DNA of 64,000 bases from VRUE01 sp036406595. Lineage in GTDB: Bacteria; Actinomycetota; Thermoleophilia; Solirubrobacterales; 70-9. The position numbers and the translations under genes were made by a program. The stretch is from the NCBI GenBank assembly GCA_036406595.1, contig DASXAR010000039.1, positions 1 through 64,000 on the forward strand, written 5' to 3'. Under the pieces are notes generated by a model. That model made no database searches. It saw only the letters and a list, made by a program, of their open reading frames with translations, and had not been told where the DNA came from. Positions 24,412 through 32,206 of the stretch are shown piece by piece; position 1 is the stretch's first letter; each line of letters begins with the position of its first letter.

Positions 24412-25776
24412 ATGAGCGAGTTCAGTGAACTCAGCATCGAGGGCCGCGTCGCCACTCCGAGCGACTCCGACTGGGACGAGGCGCGCCTCGCCTGGAACCT
24501 GGTCGCCGACCAGCGGCCCAGTGCGGTCGCCTTCGTCGAGAGCGCCGACGACATAGCGGCGACGGTCCGCTTTGCAGCCGGCAATGGCCTGCGGGTCGCC
24601 GGTCAGGGGACCGGCCACGGCGCCGTGCCACTGCAGCCGCTCGAGGACACGATCCTGATCAAGACGGAGCGGATGCGCGGGGTCGAGGTCGATCCCGAGG
24701 CGGGGACCGCCCGGGTCGACGCCGGCGTGATCTCGCTCGAGCTCGGGGAGGCGGCCAACGCGCATGGCCTCTGCTCGCTGCCGGGCTCATCTCCCGACGT
24801 CGGCGTGGTCGGCTACACCCTCGGCGGCGGCCTCAGCTGGCTCGGCCGCCGCCACGGCTTCGCCTGCAACCGGGTGAGGGCGATCGACCTGGTCACGGCC
24901 GACGGGGAGCGCCGCACCGTCGACGCGGACAACGAGTCCGACCTCTTCTGGGCGATGCGCGGCGGAGGCGGCGGTTATGCGATCGTCTGCGCCCTGGAGG
25001 TCGACCTGGTCGAGCTCCCCGAGGTCTACGCCGGCGCCCTCCTCTTCCCGGCCGAGGTCGGGGCCGACGCCGTCCGCGCCTATCGCGACTGGACGAGGAC
25101 GGCGCCCGACGAGGTGACGACGGTGGTCCGCTTCCTGACGCCGCCGCCGATCCCCGACGTTCCCGAGGAGCTGCGGGGACGGTTACTGCTGACGATCGAC
25201 GGCGCCTTCATCGGCACCAAGGAGGAGGGGGAGGCGGCGATCGCGCCGCTGCGGGAGATCGGCGAGCCGATCATGGACACCTTCGCCTGGATGCCTGCCG
25301 CCGGCCTCAGCCACATCCACATGGACCCGGAGCAACCGGTGCCCGGGATCGGCGATGGCCACCTCGTCTCCGACCTCACCGACGAGGCGATCGACGCCTA
25401 CGTCGGCGTCGCCGGCCCCGGCTCGGGCTCACCGATGCTGCTGAGTGAGATCCGCCACCTGGGCGGCGCGCTGGGTCGCGCCTCGGAGAACGCGGGCGCG
25501 CTGGCGAAGCTCGACGCCGGCTACGCGATGTACAGCGTCGGAATGCCGATGAGCCCGGAGCTGGCCGAGGCGATCCCCGCCCACCTGCGGAGGATCGAGG
25601 AGGAGATGGGCCCCTGGAGCGGCGACGGCCGCTACTTCAACTTCACCGAAAGCCCCACCGACCTGAACGCGATCCTCCCGGCGGAAACCTGCGAGAGGCT
25701 CGCCAAGGTGAAGCGGAGCTGGGACCCGGACGGGATGATCGTCGCCAACCACACCGTCTCGGTGGGCGCCGCCTAG
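24412..25776 (+). CDS. FAD-linked oxidase of the berberine-bridge/BBE family
   Basis: A 454-residue flavoprotein. The N-terminal FAD-binding domain (about 35-210) has GQGTGHGA with the His usually bonded to the FAD 8-alpha carbon, then SPDVGVVGYTLGGGLSWLGRRHG. The Cys that gives a second flavin bond in bicovalent members is not in its usual place, so single covalent attachment is expected. The C-terminus has the BBE pattern (RYFNFTESPTD, then RLAKVKRSWDPDGM). Family members oxidise alcohols, sugars or alkaloids with oxygen. Its place between rpiA and pgl makes a sugar substrate attractive, but this is inference. Confidence 0.9.
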   Translation: MSEFSELSIEGRVATPSDSDWDEARLAWNLVADQRPSAVAFVESADDIAATVRFAAGNGLRVAGQGTGHGAVPLQPLEDTILIKTERMRGVEVDPEAGTARVDAGVISLELGEAANAHGLCSLPGSSPDVGVVGYTLGGGLSWLGRRHGFACNRVRAIDLVTADGERRTVDADNESDLFWAMRGGGGGYAIVCALEVDLVELPEVYAGALLFPAEVGADAVRAYRDWTRTAPDEVTTVVRFLTPPPIPDVPEELRGRLLLTIDGAFIGTKEEGEAAIAPLREIGEPIMDTFAWMPAAGLSHIHMDPEQPVPGIGDGHLVSDLTDEAIDAYVGVAGPGSGSPMLLSEIRHLGGALGRASENAGALAKLDAGYAMYSVGMPMSPELAEAIPAHLRRIEEEMGPWSGDGRYFNFTESPTDLNAILPAETCERLAKVKRSWDPDGMIVANHTVSVGAA

Positions 25777-25784
25777 AGGCGCAT

Positions 25785-26474
25785 CTACGCTGCGGCGCCG
25801 CGCGCCGCCTCGTCGGCGACGATGACCATGTCGTCGTTTCGCACCCGGCCAGCGGGGATCGAGGCATCGCCGTCGAGAAGCCTGGCGAGCGCTTCGCGCT
25901 TGTCCTCGCCGGTCACGAGCCAGACGATCCGCCGCGCCGCTTCGAGCGCGGGGTAGGTGAGGGTCATGCGGCGATGACCCTGGTAGGCGGTCTCGGTCAG
26001 GGCAACCCGGGTGTCCGTCACCTCGAGCACCGGGTCGTCGGGCACAAGCGATGCCGTGTGCCCGTCCGGGCCGAGGCCGAGGTGGACCATGTCGATTCGC
26101 TCGGGCAGGGAGCTTTCGTACTCCCGCGCCGCCGCCTCGAGGTCCCTCTGGGTAACGGGCATCGGGCGCAGCGCCGCCTGGTGCTCGAGCGAGAGCCCGA
26201 GGACCATGTGGGTGAGGTTGCGTTCCTCGCTGCCGGGCGCCGCGATCCGCTCGTCGACCTGGAACAGCTCGGTGTCGCGCCAGGGCATCGCCTCGAGCTC
26301 GCCGAGGATCGCCAGCATCGCCCAGGTCGACGGGGAGCTGCCGCCGCTCATCGCCAGCGAGTAGGGGTGCCGCTCGGCCGTGGCGCCGTCGCCCGCAGCG
26401 GCGATCAGCTCCGCCGCGCGCCGCCCCGCCGCCTGCTCGTCCGCGACGACCTCCAGCTCCATGTTCATGGACAT
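25785..26474 (-). CDS. pgl: 6-phosphogluconolactonase (DevB/SOL family)
   Basis: A 229-residue hydrolase opening 6-phosphogluconolactone to 6-phosphogluconate, step two of the oxidative pentose phosphate route. Family motifs are present: LAMSGGSSPSTWAM, the FQVDERIAAPGSEERN block, and MVHLGLGPDGHTASLVPDDP. Three ATGs lie close together (26474, 26468, 26462); the last gives the usual N-terminus MELEVVAD. Next on the same strand is gnd; the flavin oxidase converges on it. Confidence 0.95.
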   Translation of the reverse strand: MSMNMELEVVADEQAAGRRAAELIAAAGDGATAERHPYSLAMSGGSSPSTWAMLAILGELEAMPWRDTELFQVDERIAAPGSEERNLTHMVLGLSLEHQAALRPMPVTQRDLEAAAREYESSLPERIDMVHLGLGPDGHTASLVPDDPVLEVTDTRVALTETAYQGHRRMTLTYPALEAARRIVWLVTGEDKREALARLLDGDASIPAGRVRNDDMVIVADEAARGAAA

Positions 26475-26535
26475 CTATGTTCGCGCTTCGCTCGCGTCGC
26501 GAAGAACCACATATGCACGCTTGCTCGCTCCGCGC

Positions 26536-27549
26536 TCACGGCTTCTCTTCGTGTCCGCCGAACTGCTTGCGCATCGCGGAGAGCACCTTGTCGCCGAAAT
26601 CGCCCAGACCGCGCGAGGAGAAGCGCTCATACAAGGCGGCGGTCAGGACGGGCGCCGGGACTCCCTCGTCGATCGCCGCGATCGAGGTCCACCTTCCCTC
26701 CCCCGAGTCGGAGACGCGGCCGGCGAAGTCGGAGAGGTCGGGGGATTCCTGCATCGCCGCGGCGGTCAGATCGAGAAGCCAGGAGCCCACCACGCTGCCG
26801 CGGCGCCAGACCTCGGCGACCTCGGGGATGTCGATCTCGTAGCGGTAGTACTCGGGCTGCTCCAGCGGCGCCGTCTCCGCGTCGGCCTCGCGCTCGACCA
26901 TGCCGGCATCGGCATTGCGGAGGATGTTGAGCCCCTCGGCGTAGGCCGCCATCAGCCCGTACTCGATCCCGTTGTGGACCATCTTCACGAAGTGGCCGGC
27001 CCCATTGGGGCCGCAGTGCAGGTAGCCGTTCTCTGACGGCGATGGGTCCCCGGAGCGCCCCGGGGTGCGCTCCGCCGCGTCGACCCCGGGCGCAAGCGAG
27101 GCGAAGATCGGATCGAGGCGGGCGACGGCCTCCTCCGGGCCGCCGATCATCAGGCAATAGCCGCGCTCGAGCCCGAAGACGCCGCCGCTGGTGCCGCAGT
27201 CGACGAAGTCGATTCCCCCCTCGCGAAGCTTCTCGGCGCGGCGGATGTCGTCACGGTAGTAGGAGTTGCCGCCGTCGACGATCGCGTCGCCCTGCTCGAG
27301 GACCGCTGCGACGGCGTCGACCGTCTTCTCGGTTATCTCACCCGAGGGGACCATCACCCAGACGGCCCGCGGCGGGGTCAGCTTGGCCGCCAGCTCCTCG
27401 AGCGACGAGGCGCCGTCGGCCCCCTCCGCGGCCAGCGCGGAGATCGCATCGGCGTTGACGTCGTAGACGGCGCAATCGTGGCCGTCGCGCATCAGCCGCC
27501 GCGCCATGTTGGCGCCCATGCGACCGAGTCCGACGATCCCGAGCTGCAT
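26536..27549 (-). CDS. gnd: 6-phosphogluconate dehydrogenase, short (decarboxylating) type
   Basis: A 337-residue enzyme producing ribulose-5-phosphate, CO2 and reduced coenzyme. The Rossmann motif is GIVGLGRMGANMARRL; IVDGGNSYYRDD and CGTSGGVFGLERGYCLMIGG carry substrate-binding residues; GPNGAGHFVKMVHNGIEYG includes the catalytic Lys. At 337 residues it is the short GntZ-like form, which often prefers NAD, rather than the ~470-residue form. Divergent from zwf, its pathway partner, over 59 nt. Confidence 0.95.
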   Translation of the reverse strand: MQLGIVGLGRMGANMARRLMRDGHDCAVYDVNADAISALAAEGADGASSLEELAAKLTPPRAVWVMVPSGEITEKTVDAVAAVLEQGDAIVDGGNSYYRDDIRRAEKLREGGIDFVDCGTSGGVFGLERGYCLMIGGPEEAVARLDPIFASLAPGVDAAERTPGRSGDPSPSENGYLHCGPNGAGHFVKMVHNGIEYGLMAAYAEGLNILRNADAGMVEREADAETAPLEQPEYYRYEIDIPEVAEVWRRGSVVGSWLLDLTAAAMQESPDLSDFAGRVSDSGEGRWTSIAAIDEGVPAPVLTAALYERFSSRGLGDFGDKVLSAMRKQFGGHEEKP

Positions 27550-27608
27550 CTCCTAAACCCTATGCGACCTCTTGGACCAGAGACGACTCGGATAGCCTGG
27601 CTTCCCGG
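27550..27608. promoter_or_regulatory. Divergent gnd/zwf promoter region
   Basis: For gnd, TAGGGT (27562-27557, minus) ends 7 nt before the ATG, though AGGAG also abuts the start. For zwf, TAGCCT (27593-27598) ends 10 nt before the ATG and no ribosome binding site is seen. Shared control of the two dehydrogenase genes is likely. Confidence 0.45.
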
Positions 27609-29021
27609 ATGGCCGAGGACGCGAAGCAGCGCAGCAGCAGGGCCGACGCGGACGTGCTGACGATCTTCGGGATCACCGGCGACCTGGCGAAGAAAATGAC
27701 CTTCCGGGCGCTCTACCGGCTCGAGAAGCGGGGCAAGCTCGACTGCCCGATCCTCGGCGTCGCAATCGACGATTGGACCGTGGAGCAGCTTCGCGAACAC
27801 GCCCGCGATGCGATCGCCGCGACGATCGAGGACCCCGACGAGGACGTCTTCTCCCGACTCGCGGGCCGCATCTCCTACATGCAGGGCGACTACGCGGACC
27901 CCAAGACCTTCGACCGCGTCGTGGAGGCGATCGGCGACGCGAAGCAGCCTGTCTTCTACCTCGAGGTCCCCCCTTCGCTCTTCTCCACGGTGGTCGCCGG
28001 TCTGGGCAGGGCGGGCCTCACGGACAGGGCGCGGGTGGTGATCGAGAAGCCCTTCGGGCACGACCTCGCCTCGGCGCGGGCCCTGAACGCCGAACTGCAC
28101 GAGTTCCTCGAGGAGGACCAGATCCTGCGCATCGACCACTTCCTCGGCAAGGAGCCGGTGATGGACATCACCTACCTGCGCTTCGCGAACTCGCTGCTGG
28201 AGCCCGTCTGGGACCGCGACAAGGTCGCCTACGTCCAGGTGACGATGGCCGAGGACTTCGGCGTCGACGATCGCGGCCGCTTCTACGACCCGGTCGGGGC
28301 GCTGCGGGACGTGGTGCAGAACCACATCCTCCAGGTGCTCGCCCTGGTCGCGATGGAGCCGCCGGCCGGCAACAACCGCGACTCGGTCCGGGACAAGAAG
28401 CTGGATCTCTTCAAGGCGGTCCGCAGCGGCAACCCGCAGAAGTACGTCCGCGGCCAGTACGACGGGTACCGCAAGGTCGCCGGGATAGCCGCCGACTCGG
28501 AGACCGAGACCTACGTCGCGCTCGAGCTGGCGATCGACAGCTGGCGCTGGAGCGGCGTCCCCTTCTTCATCCGCGCCGGCAAGCAGATGCCGGTCAGGGC
28601 GACCGAGGTCACCGTCGTCTTCAAGCGGCCGCCGCCGCTGGGGGTCGGCTCGGGCAAGCGCCCCGGCCAGAACCAGCTGACGATCCGGATCGACCCCGAA
28701 CCGGGCGCGCTCCTGCGCTTCCTCGCCAAGAAGGCCGGAGAGGAGGCCTTCGAGCCGGCCGACCTCGAGGTGCTGTTCGAAAGAGCGCCCGGGGAAGAGC
28801 CCGAGCCCTACGAGCGCCTGCTCGACGACGCGCTGCACGGCCGCACCGAACTCTTCACCCGGGAGGAGTCGATCGAGCAGACCTGGCGGATCGTGCAGCC
28901 GCTGCTCGACGATCCGGGACCGGTCCACCCCTACGAGACCGGAACCTGGGGACCGAAGGAGGCGGAGAAACTTACGCGCGGGATCTGCCAGTGGCACGAC
29001 CCGTGGCTGCCGGCCTCATGA
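27609..29021 (+). CDS. zwf: Glucose-6-phosphate 1-dehydrogenase
   Basis: A 470-residue enzyme oxidising glucose-6-phosphate to the lactone, the entry step of the oxidative pentose phosphate route. The coenzyme motif is FGITGDLAKKMTF, and the active-site signature is RIDHFLGKEPV (the Asp-His-Tyr/Phe block with the substrate Lys). VIEKPFGHDL and the late PFFIRAGKQMP also match. Normal length. It diverges from gnd. Confidence 0.96.
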   Translation: MAEDAKQRSSRADADVLTIFGITGDLAKKMTFRALYRLEKRGKLDCPILGVAIDDWTVEQLREHARDAIAATIEDPDEDVFSRLAGRISYMQGDYADPKTFDRVVEAIGDAKQPVFYLEVPPSLFSTVVAGLGRAGLTDRARVVIEKPFGHDLASARALNAELHEFLEEDQILRIDHFLGKEPVMDITYLRFANSLLEPVWDRDKVAYVQVTMAEDFGVDDRGRFYDPVGALRDVVQNHILQVLALVAMEPPAGNNRDSVRDKKLDLFKAVRSGNPQKYVRGQYDGYRKVAGIAADSETETYVALELAIDSWRWSGVPFFIRAGKQMPVRATEVTVVFKRPPPLGVGSGKRPGQNQLTIRIDPEPGALLRFLAKKAGEEAFEPADLEVLFERAPGEEPEPYERLLDDALHGRTELFTREESIEQTWRIVQPLLDDPGPVHPYETGTWGPKEAEKLTRGICQWHDPWLPAS

Positions 29022-29047
29022 CGTAATACCGAGCCGGCTGCTAGGTT

Positions 29048-29075
29048 TTAGGCATCCCTAATTAGGGGCGCCTAA
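29048..29075. promoter_or_regulatory. Two abutting TTAGG-N4-CCTAA operators in front of the iron transporter
   Basis: TTAGGCATCCCTAA (29048-29061) and TTAGGGGCGCCTAA (29062-29075) lie back to back, 36 nt before the EfeU-like gene; where they join, CCCTAATTAGGG forms a further palindrome. The same pattern stands before the EfeO-like gene. The half-sites TTAGG/CCTAA resemble DtxR/IdeR iron-box halves, but the spacing differs from the standard 19-bp box. Confidence 0.65.
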
Positions 29076-29111
29076 AGCGTTTTCCACGGCAACGAAAGGC
29101 AGCTCGACGGA

Positions 29112-29972
29112 ATGATCCCGACCCTGGTAATCGCCCTTCGCGAGGGGGTCGAGGCGTCGCTGATCGTCGGCATCATCGCCGCCTTCCTGGCGAGCGAGGG
29201 GCGTCGGGACGCGATGCGTCAGGTCTGGGGCGGGGTGGCGGTCGCGGTCGCGCTCTGCGTCGGCATCGCGGTCATCCTCCGGGTGGTCGGCGAACAGCTG
29301 CCCCAGCGGGAGCAGGAGGGCCTCGAGACGGTGATCGGATTGATCGCAGTCTCCGCCGTCACCTACATGATCGTATGGATGCGCCGCCACGCCAGGGGGA
29401 TCAAGGCTCAGCTCCAGGGCGATACCGCCCATGCGCTGGCGGCCGGCTCGGCGATGGCGCTGGTCGGCATGGCCTTCCTCGCGGTCCTTCGCGAGGGCTT
29501 CGAGACCTCGGTCTTCCTGCTGGCGGCCTTCCAGGACGCGAGCGATCCCGCCGCCGCCGGCGCCGGTGCGGTCATCGGCCTCGTGATCGCGATCGGGATC
29601 GGCCTCGGCATCTACCGCGGCGGCGTCCGCATCAACCTCAACCGCTTCTTCCGCTTCACCGGGCTGATCCTCGTCTTCGTCGCCGCCGGCCTCCTCGCAA
29701 CGTCTCTCCACACGGCCCACGAGGCCGGCTGGTTCAACAGCTTCCAGGGCCAGGCGCTCGACCTCTCCTGGCTGGTCCAGCCGGGCACGATCTCCGGCTC
29801 TCTGCTGACCGGGATGCTCGGCCTGCAGCCGAAGCCGACCGTGGGCGAGTCGGCGATCTACCTTCTCTACGCGGTCCCGATGGCAGCCTACGTGCTGTGG
29901 CCGGACCGCCTCCGGCTGCGCCGCGCGCCGAGCCGGATCCGCCGCACGGCGCCCGCCGAGAGCCCCGCCTAG
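29112..29972 (+). CDS. efeU: FTR1/EfeU-family iron permease
   Basis: A 286-residue membrane permease with seven predicted helices. Both REGxE iron-binding motifs are present: REGVE at about 10-14 (ALREGVEASLIVGI) and REGFE in the fourth helix (VLREGFETSVFL). These motifs carry ferric iron through Ftr1/EfeU channels. It is followed by a lipoprotein of the EfeO cupredoxin type, so the pair may form a reduced ferrous-iron uptake system; no EfeB peroxidase gene is seen nearby. Iron control is suggested by the paired palindromes upstream. Confidence 0.92.
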   Translation: MIPTLVIALREGVEASLIVGIIAAFLASEGRRDAMRQVWGGVAVAVALCVGIAVILRVVGEQLPQREQEGLETVIGLIAVSAVTYMIVWMRRHARGIKAQLQGDTAHALAAGSAMALVGMAFLAVLREGFETSVFLLAAFQDASDPAAAGAGAVIGLVIAIGIGLGIYRGGVRINLNRFFRFTGLILVFVAAGLLATSLHTAHEAGWFNSFQGQALDLSWLVQPGTISGSLLTGMLGLQPKPTVGESAIYLLYAVPMAAYVLWPDRLRLRRAPSRIRRTAPAESPA

Positions 29973-30002
29973 CCGATATCCAACTAGTTGTGTCGGATTT
30001 TG

Positions 30003-30016
30003 TTAGGGTGCCCTAA
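30003..30016. promoter_or_regulatory. TTAGG-N4-CCTAA operator in front of the EfeO-like gene
   Basis: TTAGGGTGCCCTAA is a perfect palindrome 36 nt before the ATG of the lipoprotein gene and contains a TAGGGT that could act as a -10. It is the same pattern as the pair in front of the permease gene. Confidence 0.62.
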
Positions 30017-30052
30017 TTCCGATCACCTGCAGTCCAAAGGAGACGCCTGAAG

Positions 30053-30430
30053 ATGACCCGACCTCTCGTCCGACCCTCGCTGCTTCTGTGCGGCATCGGC
30101 GCCCTAACCGTGCTGGGCATCGGTTGCGGCTCGAGCAGCGCCGCGCCCAAGGGCGCGAAGATCATGTCCTTCACCCTCACGGACGCGGGCTGCGTGCCGA
30201 ACCAGGCCAAGGCACCCGCCGGCCCGATCGAATTCGAAGTCGAAAACGCGGGCACCTCCGCCGTCACGGAGTTCGAGGTCCTCGACGGCGAGGAGATCGT
30301 CGGCGAGGTGGAGAACCTCTCCGACGGCCTCTCCGGCGAGTTCTCGGCGACGCTGGAGTCGGGCCGCTACACGCTCTACTGCCCGGGCGGCTCGGACGAG
30401 CGCGGCGCTCTCACCGTGACAGCCGGATAG
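30053..30430 (+). CDS. EfeO-like cupredoxin-domain lipoprotein
   Basis: A 125-residue lipoprotein. The signal peptide ends in a lipobox with Cys25 (VLGIGCGSS). The mature part is a small cupredoxin-like beta-sandwich as in the N-terminal domain of EfeO: FTLTDAGCVPNQAKAPAGPIEF, then FEVENAGTSAVTEFEVLDG, ending YTLYCPGGSDERGALTV. In Efe systems such a domain handles iron or copper at the cell surface beside EfeU. The peptidase M75 domain of full EfeO is absent. AAAGGAG precedes the ATG. Confidence 0.83.
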   Translation: MTRPLVRPSLLLCGIGALTVLGIGCGSSSAAPKGAKIMSFTLTDAGCVPNQAKAPAGPIEFEVENAGTSAVTEFEVLDGEEIVGEVENLSDGLSGEFSATLESGRYTLYCPGGSDERGALTVTAG

Positions 30431-30438
30431 GAGCGCCG

Positions 30439-30774
30439 TCAGGCGCGCGAGCGCCTCGCGGTCAGGCCCTCGAGGACGACCTCGATCGGGGAGCGGTGCG
30501 TCTCGCCGTTGGAACCCTCGCGGGCCTGCTGGAGCTCGGAGGCGAGTCGCCCCATCTGGGCTCCGAAGCTGCCCACCTCACGCAGCGCCCTGCGGCCCTG
30601 GTGTCGGCGGGCCTGCCTGGTCCCTACCAACAACCCACCGGCGGCACCGGCGAGCGCGGCGCCGCCGGCGATCAGTGGGATCTTCGCCTTGCTCGCCGCG
30701 CTGCCGACCGCCGAAAGGCCGGTCTTGCGGGCAGCGCGGGACCCGCCCTTTTTCGATGCCTTGGTGGCAGCCAC
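30439..30774 (-). CDS. Small Ala/Gly-rich membrane-associated protein, unknown
   Basis: A 111-residue protein with a very basic N-terminus (KASKKGGSRAARKTG), one hydrophobic segment (PLIAGGAALAGAAGGLLVG) and a soluble, helical tail (ALREVGSFGAQMGRLASELQQAREG). No family is recognised. It is close behind the next small membrane protein on the same strand (14 nt), so they are probably co-expressed. The tail could form a short coiled coil. Confidence 0.65.
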   Translation of the reverse strand: MAATKASKKGGSRAARKTGLSAVGSAASKAKIPLIAGGAALAGAAGGLLVGTRQARRHQGRRALREVGSFGAQMGRLASELQQAREGSNGETHRSPIEVVLEGLTARRSRA

Positions 30775-30788
30775 CGGGTCTCCCGCAG

Positions 30789-31058
30789 CTACCGGCCGAG
30801 CTCGTGCTCGCGCCTGCTGGCCCGCTCCTCGTCGAGCTCGGCCTCGAGCTTCGCCTTCTCTGCCCTCTCCTGCGCAATCGCCGCCTCTGTCCGGCTCTGC
30901 TCGGCGCGCTCGCGGTGATGGCGGACGTCGTCGCGCTGGGCCTCTGTCTGGGTCTGGCCGAACTGGCGCCGGCTGCGCCCGCGCGAAACCATGCCGAAGA
31001 GAATCGCGAGGACGATCAATGCGCCAATGACGATCAGGACAATCGCTAGGGTCGACAC
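30789..31058 (-). CDS. Small membrane protein with coiled-coil tail, unknown
   Basis: An 89-residue protein: an N-terminal membrane helix (LAIVLIVIGALIVLAILFGMV), a basic stop-transfer patch (SRGRSRRQ), and a charged, heptad-like tail rich in Glu, Arg and Ala (AEQSRTEAAIAQERAEKAKL), probably a coiled coil in the cytoplasm. GGAGGAA lies in front of the ATG. The type is frequent in this actinobacterial group, but its function is not known. Confidence 0.75.
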   Translation of the reverse strand: MSTLAIVLIVIGALIVLAILFGMVSRGRSRRQFGQTQTEAQRDDVRHHRERAEQSRTEAAIAQERAEKAKLEAELDEERASRREHELGR

Positions 31059-31135
31059 CGTTCCTCCTTTGGATGGGTTCTCTTATCTGCCCGTTGCGAC
31101 GGCGTCGAAACTCAGGGGCGCGCGACGGCGAGTGA

Positions 31136-32113
31136 CTACCTGCGCCCCAGGACGATCCCGGTGAGGATCTCGCGAACGATGCGGTCGCCGGCGAGCGCCG
31201 TGATGTCGGCTGAGCCGACCGCGGTGGGGATCACCTCGACCAGCTCGGCGCCGACCAGCCGCAGCCCGGCCGCGAGCTCGCGGCACGCCCAGAGCAGGTC
31301 GCCGCTCGACATCCCGCCCGGCTCGGGAGTACCCGTCCCGGGCGCGTAGGCGGGGTCGAGGACGTCGATGTCGACCGAGAGGAAGGCGGGCCCGTCGCCG
31401 AGCACGCCGAGCGCCCGCCCGACCGCATCGCCGATCCCACCGTCCCGGACCTCGTGCATGAAGATGGCGGTGATCCCCTGCTCGGCCTGCCAGGCGAACT
31501 CCTCCTCCCCCGGCCAGTAGCCGCGGAGGCCGATCTGCACGTACCGGGACGGGTCGACGTGGCCCTGCTCGACCAGCCGGAACATCGGGGTCCCGTGCGA
31601 GACCTCGACCCCGAATACCTCCCGCCCGGTGTCGGTGTGGGTGTCGAAGTGGACGAGGCCGAGCGGCCCGTGGCGCTTCGCGCAGGCCCGGATGTCCGGC
31701 TCGGCGATCCCGTGGTCGCCGCCGAGCACGAGCGGGATGGCGCCGGCGTCGAGAACCTCGCCGACGGTTCGCTCGATCGCCTCGTGGCTGCCGAGCGGAT
31801 CGGCCGGCAGCACCGGCGCGTCGCCGAAATCGACCACCCGCAGCTCCGCCATGGCGTCGACGCCGGCCTCGAGGTGAGGGCCGGCCGGACAGCTCGCGGC
31901 GCGTATCCCGCGCGGGCCGAAGCGGGCGCCGGGCCGGTCGGAGACGAGGTCGTCGGTCGGGGCGCCGACGATCGCGACGTCGACGCCCGCGAGCTCCGCC
32001 GGGTCCTCGGTATAGGGGACTCCGCCATAGGTCAGCAACCCGGCGAAATCGGGCTTCTCCCCGTACTCGCGCCATCGCTCGAGCGGATCGATCACCGGCA
32101 AGAAGTCTCCCAC
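31136..32113 (-). CDS. Agmatinase/arginase-family ureohydrolase
   Basis: A 325-residue binuclear manganese enzyme cleaving a guanidino compound to urea and an amine. Metal-binding motifs are intact: GGDHGI, the DxHxD block FDTHTDTG, and SVDIDVLDPAYAPGTGTPEPGG. HGTPMFRL is in the place used by agmatinases, so agmatine or a relative such as guanidinobutyrate is more likely than arginine. The GTG start at 32113 gives the usual N-terminal length; the upstream open frame comes from palindrome copy C. CTTAGGGG precedes the start. No neighbour points to a specific pathway. Confidence 0.9.
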   Translation of the reverse strand: MGDFLPVIDPLERWREYGEKPDFAGLLTYGGVPYTEDPAELAGVDVAIVGAPTDDLVSDRPGARFGPRGIRAASCPAGPHLEAGVDAMAELRVVDFGDAPVLPADPLGSHEAIERTVGEVLDAGAIPLVLGGDHGIAEPDIRACAKRHGPLGLVHFDTHTDTGREVFGVEVSHGTPMFRLVEQGHVDPSRYVQIGLRGYWPGEEEFAWQAEQGITAIFMHEVRDGGIGDAVGRALGVLGDGPAFLSVDIDVLDPAYAPGTGTPEPGGMSSGDLLWACRELAAGLRLVGAELVEVIPTAVGSADITALAGDRIVREILTGIVLGRR

Positions 32114-32128
32114 GGCCCCTAAGGGGGC

Positions 32129-32179
32129 CGCCGATGGGCCGCAAACCCACGATAGTCGTGGGCTTTCGGCCCATCGGCG
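32129..32179. repeat. 51-nt palindromic element, copy C (between divergent genes)
   Basis: Arms of 23 nt (32129-32151 and 32157-32179) pair with two mismatches around ATAGT. The left arm begins CGCCGATGGGCCGCAAA. It lies between the agmatinase-family and glycosidase-like genes, 15 nt from the former's start codon. Like copies A and B it is exactly 51 nt. Confidence 0.85.
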
Positions 32180-32206
32180 TGATCGGCACAATGGGCCGTT
32201 CGTCAA

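Noticed and set aside
27041..27085. Another member of the palindromic family inside gnd
   Set aside because: There is a GC-rich inverted repeat near 27053-27075, but its sequence differs from the 51-nt family and the encoded residues are those expected in short Gnd proteins.
29048..29075. Standard DtxR/IdeR 19-bp iron box
   Set aside because: The half-sites resemble it, but the spacing (TTAGG-N4-CCTAA) does not fit the 19-bp consensus; it is reported as a separate motif.
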